DNA from: Argopecten irradians
Taxonomy: Eukaryota > Mollusca > Bivalvia > Pectinida > Pectinidae
DNA: 64,000 bases
Assembly: GCF_041381155.1 (NCBI RefSeq)
Contig: NC_091137.1
Span: 11,279,765 to 11,343,764, forward strand
Direction of reading: 5' to 3'
Shown here: positions 35,801 through 48,290 of the stretch, one piece after another
Position numbering within the stretch: the first letter of the stretch is position 1
Layout of the letters: every line of letters begins with the position of its first letter
Program-made: the position numbers and the translations under genes
Notes under the pieces: generated by a model
What the model was told of the DNA's origin: nothing
Seen by the model: only the letters and a program-made list of their open reading frames with translations
Databases searched by the model: none

Positions 35801-38800
35801 AATCAAAACCTCTGTTGTGTCCAATTTGAGTATTTCCTGTTTATCTATCTACTCTCAAAAGCATGCATGGAATTTGAATATAATAACTGATCAATACTGA
35901 TTATAATATGCAATAGAAAGTTTATTTAATGAAATTGTATTGGAGAATGCTAACAGGCAATCATTCTCAGTATTTACTTCACTCTTAATTGACCAAAATA
36001 TGTTACAATGCATTCATACTGACATGCTGTTGCAAAAAAAAAGACTGAAGATTATGCACGGTTATGACACTTGTCTTTATTGTGTAATATGCCAATTTAC
36101 GAGGAACATTTAAAAACACAAATTCCTTCTAACTCTTTATGTAAAAATCTGATTTTATCCCAAAACCACTACATGTAGATTTAGCCTTGAGCTCCCCTGT
36201 ATAGCTCCTCCTGTGTAAGCTTAAGGTAAACAAGGGTCACGGTACATTTGTCAGAGTCATTTGATGAATAATGCTAACATTACATTCAACATTTACCAAC
36301 CACAAAAGCTAAAACACATTAAAAGTATATGTAAAAAAAGGCTATAGGTATATTACATATCTGTTAGCTTCAAGTTAATGTAATCAATTATTATATACTG
36401 GTATTACTGTAATCAATCGCTATGTTAGAAAACAATTATCCAACTATATAATACATGTGTATAAATATAAATATATAAACTTTATTTATCTTACATTGAT
36501 TACAAAACAAGTTATACAACTTATGTAAATCACTCTTGATGGTCCGGATGTAAGTATGCGAGGGATCTTAGTGTGGGAGTAAACTGGAGTGCCCAGAGAA
36601 AACCCACGTGATTAGGCAGGTGACCCCTAACCTTTTCACGTCTAAGCTGGGGATCGAACCCTGGCTGGCTAGGCGAAAGGCAAGTGGCTTAACCACTACA
36701 CCAGTCCACCCGATCACCCTAAAGCCATTAACCACGACCACCCGATCACCCACAAATATTCAAAAAGCATATAAGGTCCTTTTATTATAATAGACCTGCA
36801 TGATCAAGATAAAAAATATATGTATACCTATTGTGTATGTTAATTGTTTCATAAGTTTTGTCATATGAACATTTTTATTAGCGGGGATCATTACTTTTCC
36901 TTGCTGATCTAAAGCATTAGAGGGATGTATTATCACTCCCTTAAAATTAGATTACATACCGGTATATCATTCCACAGGATCCACATGTACATGTACAATA
37001 ACTGATATTTCTGACTTTAACGTTTTTTCTCTGAAGTTATGTAGAACAACAAGCTGAATTCCAGGTACTTAGTATCATATATTAATACTGTTAATCTTTA
37101 TTCGGAATTTTCGTCATAGGAAAAAACTTATAATAGAATTTTCCTTATCAGAATTACAATTCTGCCATTGTTTTCTAATTCCTGATAGAATATCCTATGC
37201 ATCAGAATTAAAATTTTTGATATCAGAAAGAATTTCCGATAACAGATTTAGAATTTCAAAGATTGAAAATTCAATTTTAAAATCGGAAATTTTAATTCCT
37301 ACATCAAAATAAAGAGAAAAAAAATTTGGCTTGCTATGGATGAGGGGAGGGTTGGGGGCAGGATTAGCTTTAAGACAGATTATCTGCAGTCATATCTGAT
37401 TTTGCATCAATAATTTATTGGCAAACAAATTAGAGACAGTAATTTTGACAAGTGTTTGTAATTTTCTCATATTATCAAAAAAAGCAATAGATTAGAATAT
37501 AGGTCATTGGTCATACACTAAAGAAAATTAAGGAATTAATTTTGTGAAATTATCTGATATATATTGATTGTTAGGCCATTTGTAAACTAGAGGTTTGAAC
37601 TCTCTCTAACACTATAAATCTCTATGATAATATAAGAACAGGGATTTACCTGTAATTATAAAAAGGATACCACAGAAAACAATGGTTGTATAGAGATTAG
37701 AGCGGACATGAACTTTGGTATAATACCTATTGGTGAAGTAACTACAAGTAGTGTTTGTAGGATTGATTGAGTGGTCAGTACCCCGGTTACTTAGATAATA
37801 CTTAGGTAATTTTGTAATGGCTGACCCCTGAGTGACCACTGCCTGGCCTTTACCTATAGGTGTAATCAACCTATACAATCAATTCTACTGGTCAGCTCAC
37901 TTTTGACAAATACACAGTTTAATTACTTCAAACCTGGAAAATTAAGGTAAAAGAACAAACTCTTTCATACATCTATCACTCATTACAAAAATTTTGTTCG
38001 TTAATCAACACATACAGGCTAACACCAAAAGCCATACAGTAGCATAATGCCAAACTCGCATATACAGTTTGTACTCTGGAAACTTCTATGAACATGAATA
38101 ATTAACCTGATAGTGGACTTTAGATCTTCCCTAATTAAAGTAATTAAAGTAAAAAAGATAATAAAGAAATGCAATAATAAAATCATTCCCTGGAAACATA
38201 TATCTTGATAGTTATTTTTTAATTCTTTTTGATTTGTGATTGAGACTGCCTAAAATAATCAGAAACTGTTAGATTTGAAAATCATCAACTGTAAATATAG
38301 ATAACCTCTAATAGTTGGGTTATACCACTGATTGTATTATAACAGTTTATTAGTGCAATCATGTGCTACAAATCTATACCAAATACATAGAATGTTAAAG
38401 AAAGTGAAACTCTTTATTCACAAGCTAACAATGCTGTAGATATGGCTCTCTGGCCATTTACATACTAACACCTCCAGTATACATAACAGTTGTGCAAGAT
38501 CACCTAACTAAGGGATTCTGGTTGTAATGTGTGTGTACACTGACCATTGGTCAGTATTAATTCTACAACATTTCCACATGAGTGACCAATATCAGTAAAT
38601 ACGTAAGACATGGGTAAGAATGGCTTAACCATTCTGTTACCCCATTGTGTTGGTTTTTAACACTGACCATTTCACTGCTACTGGTCATTTCTAATGTAGG
38701 GCTTGCTCAGTCATCAGTCCACTCCTTACTTTGAGAAGCTAATTAACTTCTAAACTAGAGGAAGGAAAGTTTATACTGTATTGGTGAACTCCAAAACAGA

Positions 38801-41800
38801 AAATGTGAAGTTATAGTCTTTGGAATCTTGCTATTGTCTTAAAGGATTTACCAAAGAAGAAGTCAGGGGATCTATTTAAGTTATTCAATTATTGCTACCA
38901 GTGGAGAGAAAAAAATACAAAAAAATAAATAAATTCAGAATTGGAAGAAAAAAACAAGTGGCCCATTGAGTTGAATTACAATTCTATAGTTTGGAATTAC
39001 GTATACTGATGACTGAAAACTCTGGATTAATATAAGTTATAACGGACCAGGAAAGTGTTGTACAAAAAGTTTTATTGGTGGAAAAATTAAAGTGATCTTG
39101 AACTGAGAGAGGCCAGATTTAAATGACCATTGTCCAGTATGGATTACAATAGTGGCTACATGTCCTCCGGCCTCATGACCGGACATCATCAGCCGTCGAG
39201 TCTGTCACCGACAACCAGTTCTCCTGGATCTTTGGGCTTTGGATCACTAGCATCAACGTCCAGTTTATATGACAACAATGGCTTTGGTCAGAATGGTCAC
39301 AGCTATTTTGGATCGTCTATGTCCACTTCGAGTTATACCCAACAGTCGGCCTACTTCAATCCTTATCTTCAGCTACAAGGTCTAGGTAACTTTTAAATTT
39401 AGCCCCGTCTCCCTGACGATAGAACCCTTAATCCATCTTATAGACTGACAAACATGCTTATCTACAGTATTGTCATTAACGTTATTGGTCCAGTTAATTA
39501 CCAGACCACATCAACTTTAGATTTAATTACAATTAGTAACCTGTGTATTCAAACCTTAGATTTAATTTCAATCATCAAACCCTAGATTTAATTACAATCA
39601 GTAACCTGTGTATTCAGACCATAGATTTAAATACAATCAGTTACCTGTGTATTCAAACTGTAGATTTAATAACAATCAGTAACCTGTGTATTCTGACCTT
39701 ATATTTAATAACAATCAGTAACCTGTGTATTCAAACTGTAGATTTAATAACAATCAGTAACCTGTGTATTCTGACCTTATATTTAATTACAATCAGTAAC
39801 CTTTGTATTCAAACCTTAGATTTAATTACAATCATCAAACCCTATATTTAATTACAATCAGTAACCTTTGTATTCAAACCTTAGATTTAATTACAATCAG
39901 TAACCTTTGTATTCAAACCTTAGATTTAATTACAATCAGTAACCTTTGTATTCAAACCTTAGATTTAATTACAATCAGTAACCTGTGTATTCAAACTGTA
40001 GATTTAATAACAATCATCAAACCTTAGATTTAATTACAATCAGTAACCTTTGTATTCAAACCTTAGATTTAATTACAATCATCAAACCTTAGATTTAATT
40101 ACAATCAGTAACCTTTGTATTCAAACCTTAGATTTAATTACAATCATCAAACCTTAGATTTAATTACAATCAGTAACCTTTGTATTCAAACCTTAGATTT
40201 AATTACAATCAGTAACCTTTGTATTCAAACCTTAGATTTAATTACAATCAGTAACCTTTGTATTCAAACCTTAGATTTAATTACAATCAGTAACCTTTGT
40301 ATTCAAACCTTAGATTTAATTACAATCAGTAACCTTTGTGTTCAAACCTTGTAACCTTAGATATCATCAGTTACCTCTTTTATCAGATATTTTACATCTG
40401 TTATTTAACTACATTGTATCTCAGATTTTGTATACCAGTGAAATTTCATAGTGTAATAAATCTATGGTGTACAAACAGAGTTTACATAGAATTTTCATCA
40501 CTCCAGAAGTTTCATTCATAAAAGCATTCACAGCTACTTTGATTTCAGCATGAGAACCTTAGTCTGTAGACTTTCAGGTTGATATTTCCCAGACTGATCC
40601 TATCAGTCTTTGAATAATTTCTGTAAATCATGCGTTGAAGTGATGTAACAAGAGATGGATTGATGTTACATCAGCAGGTCTTGGTTCTGGCTCAAATTGA
40701 GATAACCGAATTTTCAAAGCAGAAATTTAAGACCCTTAGTATTTGTTCTTGAAAGTTGTAATGAAAATTAACATAGCACGAAGGATTTGGTTTTGTTAAG
40801 AAAGATAAATAAGACTTAAGGCATTCCTCATGTGCTTAATGCTCTGTAGAGATATTTATCTTAAATATTACGACAAAATATGTCTAGTAATCAAAACTAC
40901 TTCCTGACTGCATGTTTACAGTCTTAGCTGCCATCTATTCTTTTTCTGTTCCAAATTAAGTTTGATTAGATGATATATCACTTATTGAAATGTTGATTAG
41001 ATGATATATCACTTATTGAAATGTTGTTCTCAAAATAGTAATTAAATCAAAATTATTACATAAATATATTTGTCTGCACAGCTGCTCTAGCTATATTTGA
41101 TGTCTGCAGTTTGATAAAACACTTTAATTTGTCGGAGGATTTGGTAGCATTATAACGAGACATCTGAGGATTATAAAAGACAAATAATGTGTGTTTTCAT
41201 GACCACATTTTGATTAATGTCGAAAGAAGAATGTGATTAAGAAATGGACGACATATATTTTGATTGTAATAATCTGAAGTTATTAGAATGTTGCATATAA
41301 TTAACTTATACATTCATCGTCTATCATGCTTATCATTGGGAATGTAAAGAATATGAATTGTTAAAAATACTTGGCTCAGTGAATTTCTATCTGGTTGCCT
41401 CAATGTGTTTTAAGAAATAATAACTGTATTGAAATTATTGATTGAAATTCATTGAAGAAAATCAGGGTGAAATATGACAGAATACATTTTTTTCAAACTG
41501 CTGTAGTTTGCTATGTGTAAATTAAAATTGTCAAAGAATGATTGTATGCTAAGACTGTAGTGGGGCTGTTGATTTGTATGAGTTGGATGGGAAAAAAATC
41601 CTTAGAAAGTACATAACACATTAGGTGTTACTGACCTAGTGATGAATTGTGTAGTGTTATCTAAGAGTGCCCCCTAGGGATCTGTTATATCATCAGGGTC
41701 TGTCTAGTTCTAGGATGGTATATATGGGTGGTTCTGCACATGTTTCTGATATATATTCTACATGTATCAAGTGTATACTAGTTGATGTTGGAATTGTTCT

Positions 41801-44800
41801 ACCATCATATTGCACATTATGAAAATAAAAATTTGTACAGTAACTGTATACCTATACATAGTGGCCATACTTCCTGACTGTAGACACTACCTTGTACTGC
41901 TGTTGACCAATTACCTAACCTTGTGTAACATTGAACACTACAGTCTGGCCATAGGGATTATTGACCAGTGGTCAGTCTGGAGTAATGGCCATCCAGACAG
42001 CTTACCTGGTATAAATTACATGTTACATAACTGCAGCTAATTTATTGGGTAACCAATATGATCTACTAATTAGAACTGTCTGGCTATGTGATTGTATATT
42101 GGGAACTGATATAGGTGTTACTCATGTAGTATTGTTTGGAATTTGGTCATTATGGTTACATTGACCAGACTATGTTTTCCTAAGTATAATACCAATGAGC
42201 AGTTCATTGACTAGTCTAGCACTTATAATAAAAAAAAAGTCAGACTTCATGAGACCTTTCATTAAATAACTGCACAAAATAAAGCACAGATCAATTTGAA
42301 AAACAAAGAAGGTTAAAAAAGTATTCTTAATCAGTCATTAACAAAGATTTAATTTCAGGGTAAATGGCCAGACCTTAAGAAGGGTATCAAAAGCTTATTT
42401 TAGGGCACTGATTGAGTTGAACTTAACCAAAATGTTTAATTACTCAGTACTGGATCAAATTGTAATGTAAAATGTGATATATACACACACTGGTAATTAA
42501 ATATAATCATGGCTCTGAAGGTGAGGGTTGACCACATAGACAAAGCTGTAAGGAATCTACTGTTTAAATTTCACATAGGATGGCATAATACTGTTGGGAA
42601 ATATCACAAATTTTGAAGATGAACTGATCATGAGCCCTAAACGTCATGACCCACATAAAGATTTAATGAGACAACATTATGATCTGCTCATCAGTAATCT
42701 TGATGTAATCTTAATTCAATAGTAGACGTCCTTATACTGGTGTGGCCGGAATCTGCAGTTAGTGCAGCATGCTTAAGCCAGTATTGTTTGTTTAAGGAGA
42801 TTAATGTTGGCTCAAAGTGTGTTAGGAAGGCCTGTCTGATTAAACTCGCAACTATTGTAATACCTGATTTTATCTCCTGAAACTGGAATCTTTGGAATTC
42901 CTATTTTGTCTTTAGAACATGTTCTTTTCATATATATTCTGTCTGAGAATATAATGATGCTTTCAATAATTGTTTGAACACTACAGACTGTTTAACCACA
43001 AAAATAGCTCATCAGTACCACTGGGAAACTATTATAGAAACCTTAGCTATTTACAGCACATGTGCACTCCCAAATACTGTACTGTGTAACATACACTCCT
43101 CCCTCTTTTCTCTAAATCTTCCGAAGTCCAAGATTTTGCTTCCAAGACAACGCTTTATAACCCTGTAGCTATATATATTCAGTATAGTCTTGCAATATTC
43201 ATTGAATGTCCGATTGGTGTATTGTATGCCCTCTTGGTGTGTTGTATGCCCCCTGGGTGTACCAATAGCCCACTTGGTGTATTGAATGTCCCCTTGGTGT
43301 ATTGTATGCACCATGGGTGTATTGGATGCCCTCTTGGTGTATTGTATGCTCCCTGGTCGTATGGGAAGCCCCTCTTGGTGTATTGTATGCTACCTTAGTG
43401 TATTGGATGCCCTCTTAGTGTATTGTATGCTCCCTGGGTGTATGGGAAGCCCTCTTGGTGTATTGTATGCCCCCTAAGTGTATTGGATGCCCTCTTGGTG
43501 TATTGTATGCTCCCTGGGTGTATGGGAAGCCCTCTTGGTGTATTGTATGCTCCCTGGGTGTATGGGAAGCCCTCTTGGTGTATTGTATGCTCCCTGGGTG
43601 TATGGGAAGCCCTCTTGGTGTATTGTATGCTCCCTGGGTGTATGGGAAGCCCTCTTGGTGTATTGTATGCTCCCTGGGTGTATGGGAAGCCCTCTTGGTG
43701 TATTGTATGCTCCCTGGGTGTATGGGAAGCCCTCTTGGTGTATTCTAAATGTTAATTAGGGGTTGGTGAGCACTTGATCCAATCTCGATGAATGTTTGGC
43801 ACACCCATTTACCGTAACACCTGATATCTCTGAGAATCAATCCTACCTTAACACAACGCCATATACCGATGGACCCTCATTATATTTAAGTCAAGGATTT
43901 CAAGTGGACTTACTGTAAACCTCTGCATTTTCACATACATTATTTCATGTCGTTGTTTTTATCAACAAATTTACCAACACATAAATTTGAGAGCAATGAC
44001 TCTTATTGACAATGGTGCATCCAAACATATGTTTCAAATAATTATTCCGAATCAGTTGAATTCATGTGCGATTGATCTCTCTCGTGAAATTACGTGAAAA
44101 TTCCATTTGTATCTTGCTAAAATATTGTGGTATTATTCCGTATACATACAGTAACCAGAAGCAGTAGTTCAGGCATTTTACCAATGTAACCTGTGTGCAT
44201 TGTTCATACATACACTCTCTTTAGTAGCATGCTTGAGCAGTCAGACACTTCCTTATGTAATTAGCAGCACATTTACATGTTACAGATCCCAATGTTTATG
44301 TATATAGGGAAAGCTATTTCTATCAATAGACATCTGTTTTCTTGTTACGTGTTATTTTTGGTGAAATATTCCTCTTATGAATAGTAGGCAGTGCATAAAG
44401 GTTTGTATTGCAGGATATAACTGGAACTGATTTAACTAGACATTGCAGACATACCAAAGTAAGATTTGGTAATGGTAACACAAATCACAGTGTAAAGTGA
44501 TTAACCTGAATATAGTAAACAGTTAGTGAAATAGATTTTATACAAAAAGTTTGAAAAGAATCTCAAATATGTTAGATCCAATAATGCAATAACTATATAC
44601 CTTTGAACTAGTGCTGCTTCCTGTTTCATGTATGTATTGTTAAGTAATAAAAGATATCATAAATTCTAAGTTGTCTTGGGGTAGGGGGAACATGTGTTAG
44701 GATATAAAACAAAATGTTTTTTTGACATAAAAGAGACTCTAAAGAGTGATAGGGTAATATAATCATAGAGTGTTTGTACCTGTATTTTCATTTAAAAATC

Positions 44801-46495
44801 TTAACAGTTATCATTAAAAATGTAATAGCAATATTCTTTCTCTGTACAAGTTGTTGATAAATAGATATTATATATATATATTATATATGTGTAGACAGCA
44901 TACACCATTCAAGGGAGTTAAACACATATCACAAATGTCTTGTGGTCTAGATCTCTTCCGCTAATTTGAATCTCAAGTGAAGAAAGTCGTCTATCAAATG
45001 TTTGGTTACGTATACAAGCACATAAATAAATAGGATTTTAGCTAATAGCTAGTGTCAGGTGGTCTTTTAATTAAGGCAGCAGTGATTTTAGAGTGTTGTA
45101 AAAAACCCAGATTTATGTTATAGTTCTAGAGACAACAGCTTCAGTGTACAAGTGTTCTAACATGTAACATATGAGATTGTATATGTGACCTATAAAAAAT
45201 GTATATAATTAATGAGCAATGTGTAATTATTCTGTCATGTATCTTCGATATTACAGAAAGCAAAATAAGAGTTTAGAATAAAAATACTTCTGAAAATATA
45301 TTTACAGTTGTCTAAACTGGTCAAACCCAGCATTATAATTATATATCTGATAAAACCCTGCATTAGCAAACAACCTTTAAATAGCATTTACATACACCAG
45401 ATCTTGGTGACACAGGGTGGAATATCCTACATAGAATGCATATGTTAATGTAAGAGATTGGGTTTGGTAATACAGTGCATTATTTTACAAGTTTGAGAAG
45501 TCTGTAAGATCTGGTTTTGCTGCACTTAGTGTGCATATCACAGGAACATGTGTTTTCAATAACTATAAGTGTTTTATCTACATCTGTTACAGTGTTTTCA
45601 TGGATGTTTGGGGAGGTACATTATTATAGCTTCATAATAAATCACTCTCTTGACAATCAATGGAGATAATGTATTGACACTGGTTTTACTATATGGCATC
45701 CTCGAGACTCTTCCGTTTTTCATGAGTTATTATAAAGCATTTGAAAACCATGGTTATTAAAGCTGAACTTCTGTTTTAATGAGAGCGATATATCTAAAAT
45801 ACCATACTAAACTTTTCTATGTGTAAGCAAATATTTTTCAAAAACAGCTTTGAAAAGTCAGGAATATGTGTTGACCCCATTGCATTGAAGTCACAAGTAG
45901 TTTTGACATCATAATCTGTTTATGACGTCGCATGATTATTCAGAAGACGGAAACATCACATCTGATTTCTCCTGTTTTTATATTGAGGCCGAATTTAAAG
46001 TTTTACTTATATCTCTATTTATAAAAGTTCCATGATAAATAGAATCTTACACTCGTGGAATTTCATATTACATAGATATAGTCACTCATGTAAGATCCCC
46101 TTTATATACATGTATAATTTTGTATGTATTTTCAAATGTGATTTTTGACAATGGATCAAACTCTTTACATTACAGCCGCTGTAGCAGCAGCCGGTAGCTC
46201 CCCAACATTAGCCCGGGCTTTAGCAGCAGTACAGCAAACACAGAAACGACCCAGAAGTGAGAAAAAGGCATTTCCAACAGAACAGAAAGACTCTAAGTAT
46301 TACGAAAGACGAAAACGAAACAACCTCGCAGCTAAAAAATCTAGAGACGCCAGAAAATCTCGAGAGGATGAGATATCGATTCGTGCTAGTTTCTTAGAGA
46401 AAGAAAATGCTATTCTTCGAGCTCAAGTGGCAACATTACGTGAAGAAGCCAATTCCCTGAAACAGCTCCTTCTTCAGAAGCGTTCAAAACACTGA
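29822..46495 (+). CDS. PAR-type bZIP transcription factor (HLF/TEF/DBP/Pdp1-like), long isoform
   Basis: A nuclear dimerising DNA-binding protein; PAR bZIPs bind D-box sites (TTAYGTAA) and are often clock outputs. Exons: 29822-29927, 31539-31778, 32642-32854 and 46176-46495. All junctions are phase 1, which supports the model, giving 292 aa. The N-terminus is Met/Ser/Asn/Ala-rich (likely activation region), with KGLPPTPP near its middle. The bZIP is in the last exon: basic region [20 protein letters not shown] followed by [20 protein letters not shown] and a leucine zipper to LKQLLLQK, with a short basic tail. [12 protein letters not shown] and [10 protein letters not shown] are hallmarks of the PAR/Giant/CES-2 group and exclude NFIL3. 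I see no full proline/acidic-rich PAR domain, only [20 protein letters not shown], so a CES-2/Giant-like assignment remains open. A second and a third start are described separately. Confidence 0.93.
29928..31538 (+). other. Intron 1 of the bZIP gene, with a perfect short hairpin
   Basis: AT-rich sequence with no exon. At 31253-31313 two 30-nt arms (CAAAGACACTGCCAAGAATT then TGTTGAAAGC; nearly exact complement on the other side) meet at a single A, 31283. It is probably a tiny palindrome/MITE relic; the loop is too short for a usual pre-miRNA. Confidence 0.55.
33258..33440. mobile_element. Degenerate hairpin MITE
   Basis: Imperfect inverted arms: left GATATCAAAACGATATGGGT then AAAGTACAATTCACTGTC and CCCACCTTG; right CAAGGTGGGGCTGATGAACA and ACTTTACCCACGTCCTTTTG. 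Spacing and mismatches point to an old copy. Confidence 0.6.
36541..36716 (-). mobile_element. tRNA-derived SINE, minus orientation
   Basis: Read on the minus strand: A-box-like TGGTGTAGTGGTTAAGCCAC, then B-box GGTTCGATCCCC (36649-36660), then a body containing GGGTTTTCTCTGGGCACTCC and AGTTTACTCCCACA. This body sequence resembles a conserved SINE central domain found widely in molluscs and other animals. It lies in the long bZIP-gene intron. Confidence 0.8.
39139..39385 (+). CDS. Alternative first coding exon of the PAR-type bZIP gene (188-aa isoform)
   Basis: The exon starts at ATG 39139 and ends with a GTAAC donor after 39385. It has 82 codons plus one base, so it is phase 1 and joins the bZIP exon (46176-46495) in frame to make 188 aa. 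The product is Ser/Gly/Tyr/Asn-rich ([19 protein letters not shown]... [17 protein letters not shown]), typical of an activation region. It cannot be an internal exon of the long isoform: the nearby upstream acceptors are out of phase or meet a stop. It therefore most likely starts a separate transcript, like the multiple promoters known for fly Pdp1. Confidence 0.75.
39515..40352. repeat. 39-bp minisatellite, about 20 units
   Basis: The unit of 39 bp contains TTAGATTTAATTACAATCAG then TAACCTTTGTATTCAAACC. Shorter units of 26 bp (ATCATCAAACC version) are interspersed. The array starts about 130 bp after the alternative exon at 39139-39385. Because 39 is a multiple of 3 it gives long false open frames. 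Confidence 0.96.
40353..46019 (+). other. Long intron of the bZIP gene, second half
   Basis: Apart from the 20/40-bp array I see only AT-rich non-coding DNA. There is a 31-bp duplication at about 40966-41026 (GATTAGATGATATATCACTT) and an AT microsatellite near 44868. Confidence 0.5.
43210..43747. repeat. 20/40-bp minisatellite
   Basis: The basic 20-bp unit resembles TATTGTATGCTCCCTGGGTG and pairs with TATGGGAAGCCCTCTTGGTG into a 40-bp higher-order unit that is nearly perfect from 43420 to 43740. The left part is more diverged. There is no stop in any plus frame, hence spurious open frames. Confidence 0.96.
46020..46495 (+). CDS. Putative bZIP-only short isoform (114 aa) from an intronic promoter
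   Basis: Upstream of the last exon the reading frame is open into the intron, and ATG 46151 (MDQTLYITA) continues in frame through the acceptor site into the bZIP. Its coding part would be 46151-46495. TATAAAAG stands at 46020-46027 and a CRE-like TGACGTCG at 45923-45930. The product would hold only the alanine-rich linker and the bZIP, hence a possible dominant repressor or competitor. It has no transcript evidence and chance is possible. Confidence 0.45.
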
Positions 46496-48290
46496 TAGTT
46501 CCTGACAATTATACCAGACATTACGGAGATGGTGTCGCAGTCTTCACATTGTTAACCGGTGTTTGTTTTTGAAAATTATGTAATTCATTTTATGAGATAC
46601 CATGGTGATTTTAAGCTAATCTTGTTATTGATAATCCTGTAACATTGATCAGATATTTTGAGAAATTTTAGTCTTTTAAAAAGCTATGTTTTGGTATTGA
46701 AATACATTATCTGAAGATTCCAAGTTTTGCAAAAATCCTGGTGCTTGATAAAAGACCACTAATCATGTCATATTGTTGCAAGCTCAGAGCAATAATTCGT
46801 TTATTTAAATTGAAAAATTTGAAAACAAAAGAAAATACTTCTTAGGACCAAATCTAGTAATTTTATAAGCAAATCAGATTCTTACCTGGGTAGAAGATTG
46901 ATCATGTTAATACGGTTTTGACACTACCTATAAATATTGTAAATTCTAATTCCAGAAGAAGCTTTCACATCAATGGAGAGTTTTGAAATCTTACTGAAAA
47001 ATCAGGCTGAATAGAAATTAATTGTCACGTTACACAAGTTCATACGCAAAGTTTCATGCATACAAGTTCGTCCAGAAAACAATGAGATTTCTTCTACAAA
47101 GAGGAGTTGTAATAAGGATGATTAAAAGTACTAATTTGCCCATTTTTGTTTGTAATCATGAATGTGAGAATTATTTATACATATGAGATGTATACATTTC
47201 TAGGTGCTCACAAGGCTGGTAGCTACAAATGTGTTTTGTATAAAGTTTCGTGAATATACCCGGTACAAACCAACATTTTGTTATCTGCTCACGTCTGAGC
47301 GAAAACCATAATATTATTTGAGCAGCTGACTGTTAAAGATGTTTTGTTGATTAAGTAAACCGTTGTTGGGTTATAGAGGGGAGGTTACTCTTAGTTGTGT
47401 TCTAGTTAATTGCTAGCGTTTTTTGGAAATCAAACAATTCCACTGTTTTGTTTTAACTTAACTTTTAGATTGGTTATCAATTTGAATTTTTTAACAAGAT
47501 TTAACTGAACAATCAGTTTTATTTTCTGTCTTGGAAGAAATGTTTTATGTACCAATGATGTAAGGAATAGTATCGATTGAGAGTTGTTCAGATCAATTGA
47601 TAGGGAATTGTTGATCTATATATAATATTTGTATTTGTTTATCATTGTGCCTAGACATTAGCTAAGGACTTTGGATGTACAGAAAATAAGCACACTTTCA
47701 TATAAGAAATTATATACATGAAATTGAAAAATCATTACGATGATTTGAATGTTTTTTTTTTACCATTTGTAAAACAATTTCAACAACAACAAAAACCGAT
47801 GTGAAGTTAGTGAAATATGAAAAAAGAATGCGTCTATACATGTAATTATAACCATATATTTATAATGTTGTAAACACAAAAAAAGCCTTCTAGTATATAA
47901 TAGTATAGAGATGGTTGGTTTTCTGAACCACAAGTGCTTACACCAAAAGTCTACAGTAAGAACTAGGTACCTATGCAGTGCTTTTATAAACTATTGTTAT
48001 CTAGGTAATATTTGTACAGAATTCAGGCCAATTCTTCTCCTTTCTCTGTGCTGTGTGTAAAATATGTGTACAGAATTTTCCTCAAATCTCTGCTGTGTGT
48101 GAATATGTACATATTGAGGAAGAACTCTTCTCAGTGAAGAGACTTTTTGTATATTTATGATATGTAAAAACAACCACATGTATCTTTCAATAACTCGATT
48201 TTATTAGATATTTACCTTGACTCAGGTTTCATATTCAACTTTTTCATTTTGCATGGAATTTAACTTGCAATAAAACCACTTGGCAGCCAT
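46496..48290 (+). other. Probable 3'UTR of the bZIP gene
   Basis: No other frame is supported downstream of the TGA at 46493-46495. The first clear poly(A) signal AATAAA is at 48269-48274, giving a 3'UTR of about 1.8 kb. A further AATAAA near 49305 could extend it. Confidence 0.5.

Larger units (their letters stand above)
32855..39138 (+). other. Long intron of the bZIP gene, first half
   Basis: No exon is supported. It holds an inverted-repeat relic (33258-33440), a cluster of TTCTAGAA/RGAACA motifs (34080-34710), a 38-bp duplication at 34868-34948 (TACATATTGGTGCCTGATCA), a SINE at 36541-36716, and a D-box-like ATTACGTATA at 38996-39005. Confidence 0.55.

Noticed and set aside
36568-36790. 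Opposed open frames at 36.6 kb
   Set aside because: Both lie in the tRNA-derived SINE.
39543-40354. Open frames repeating [13 protein letters not shown]
   Set aside because: The 39-bp repeat is a multiple of three and lacks stops; this is a by-product of the array.
43286-43759. Overlapping open frames in three plus frames ([12 protein letters not shown]-type)
   Set aside because: The 20/40-bp repeat is stop-free in all frames; overlapping coding in three frames is not credible.
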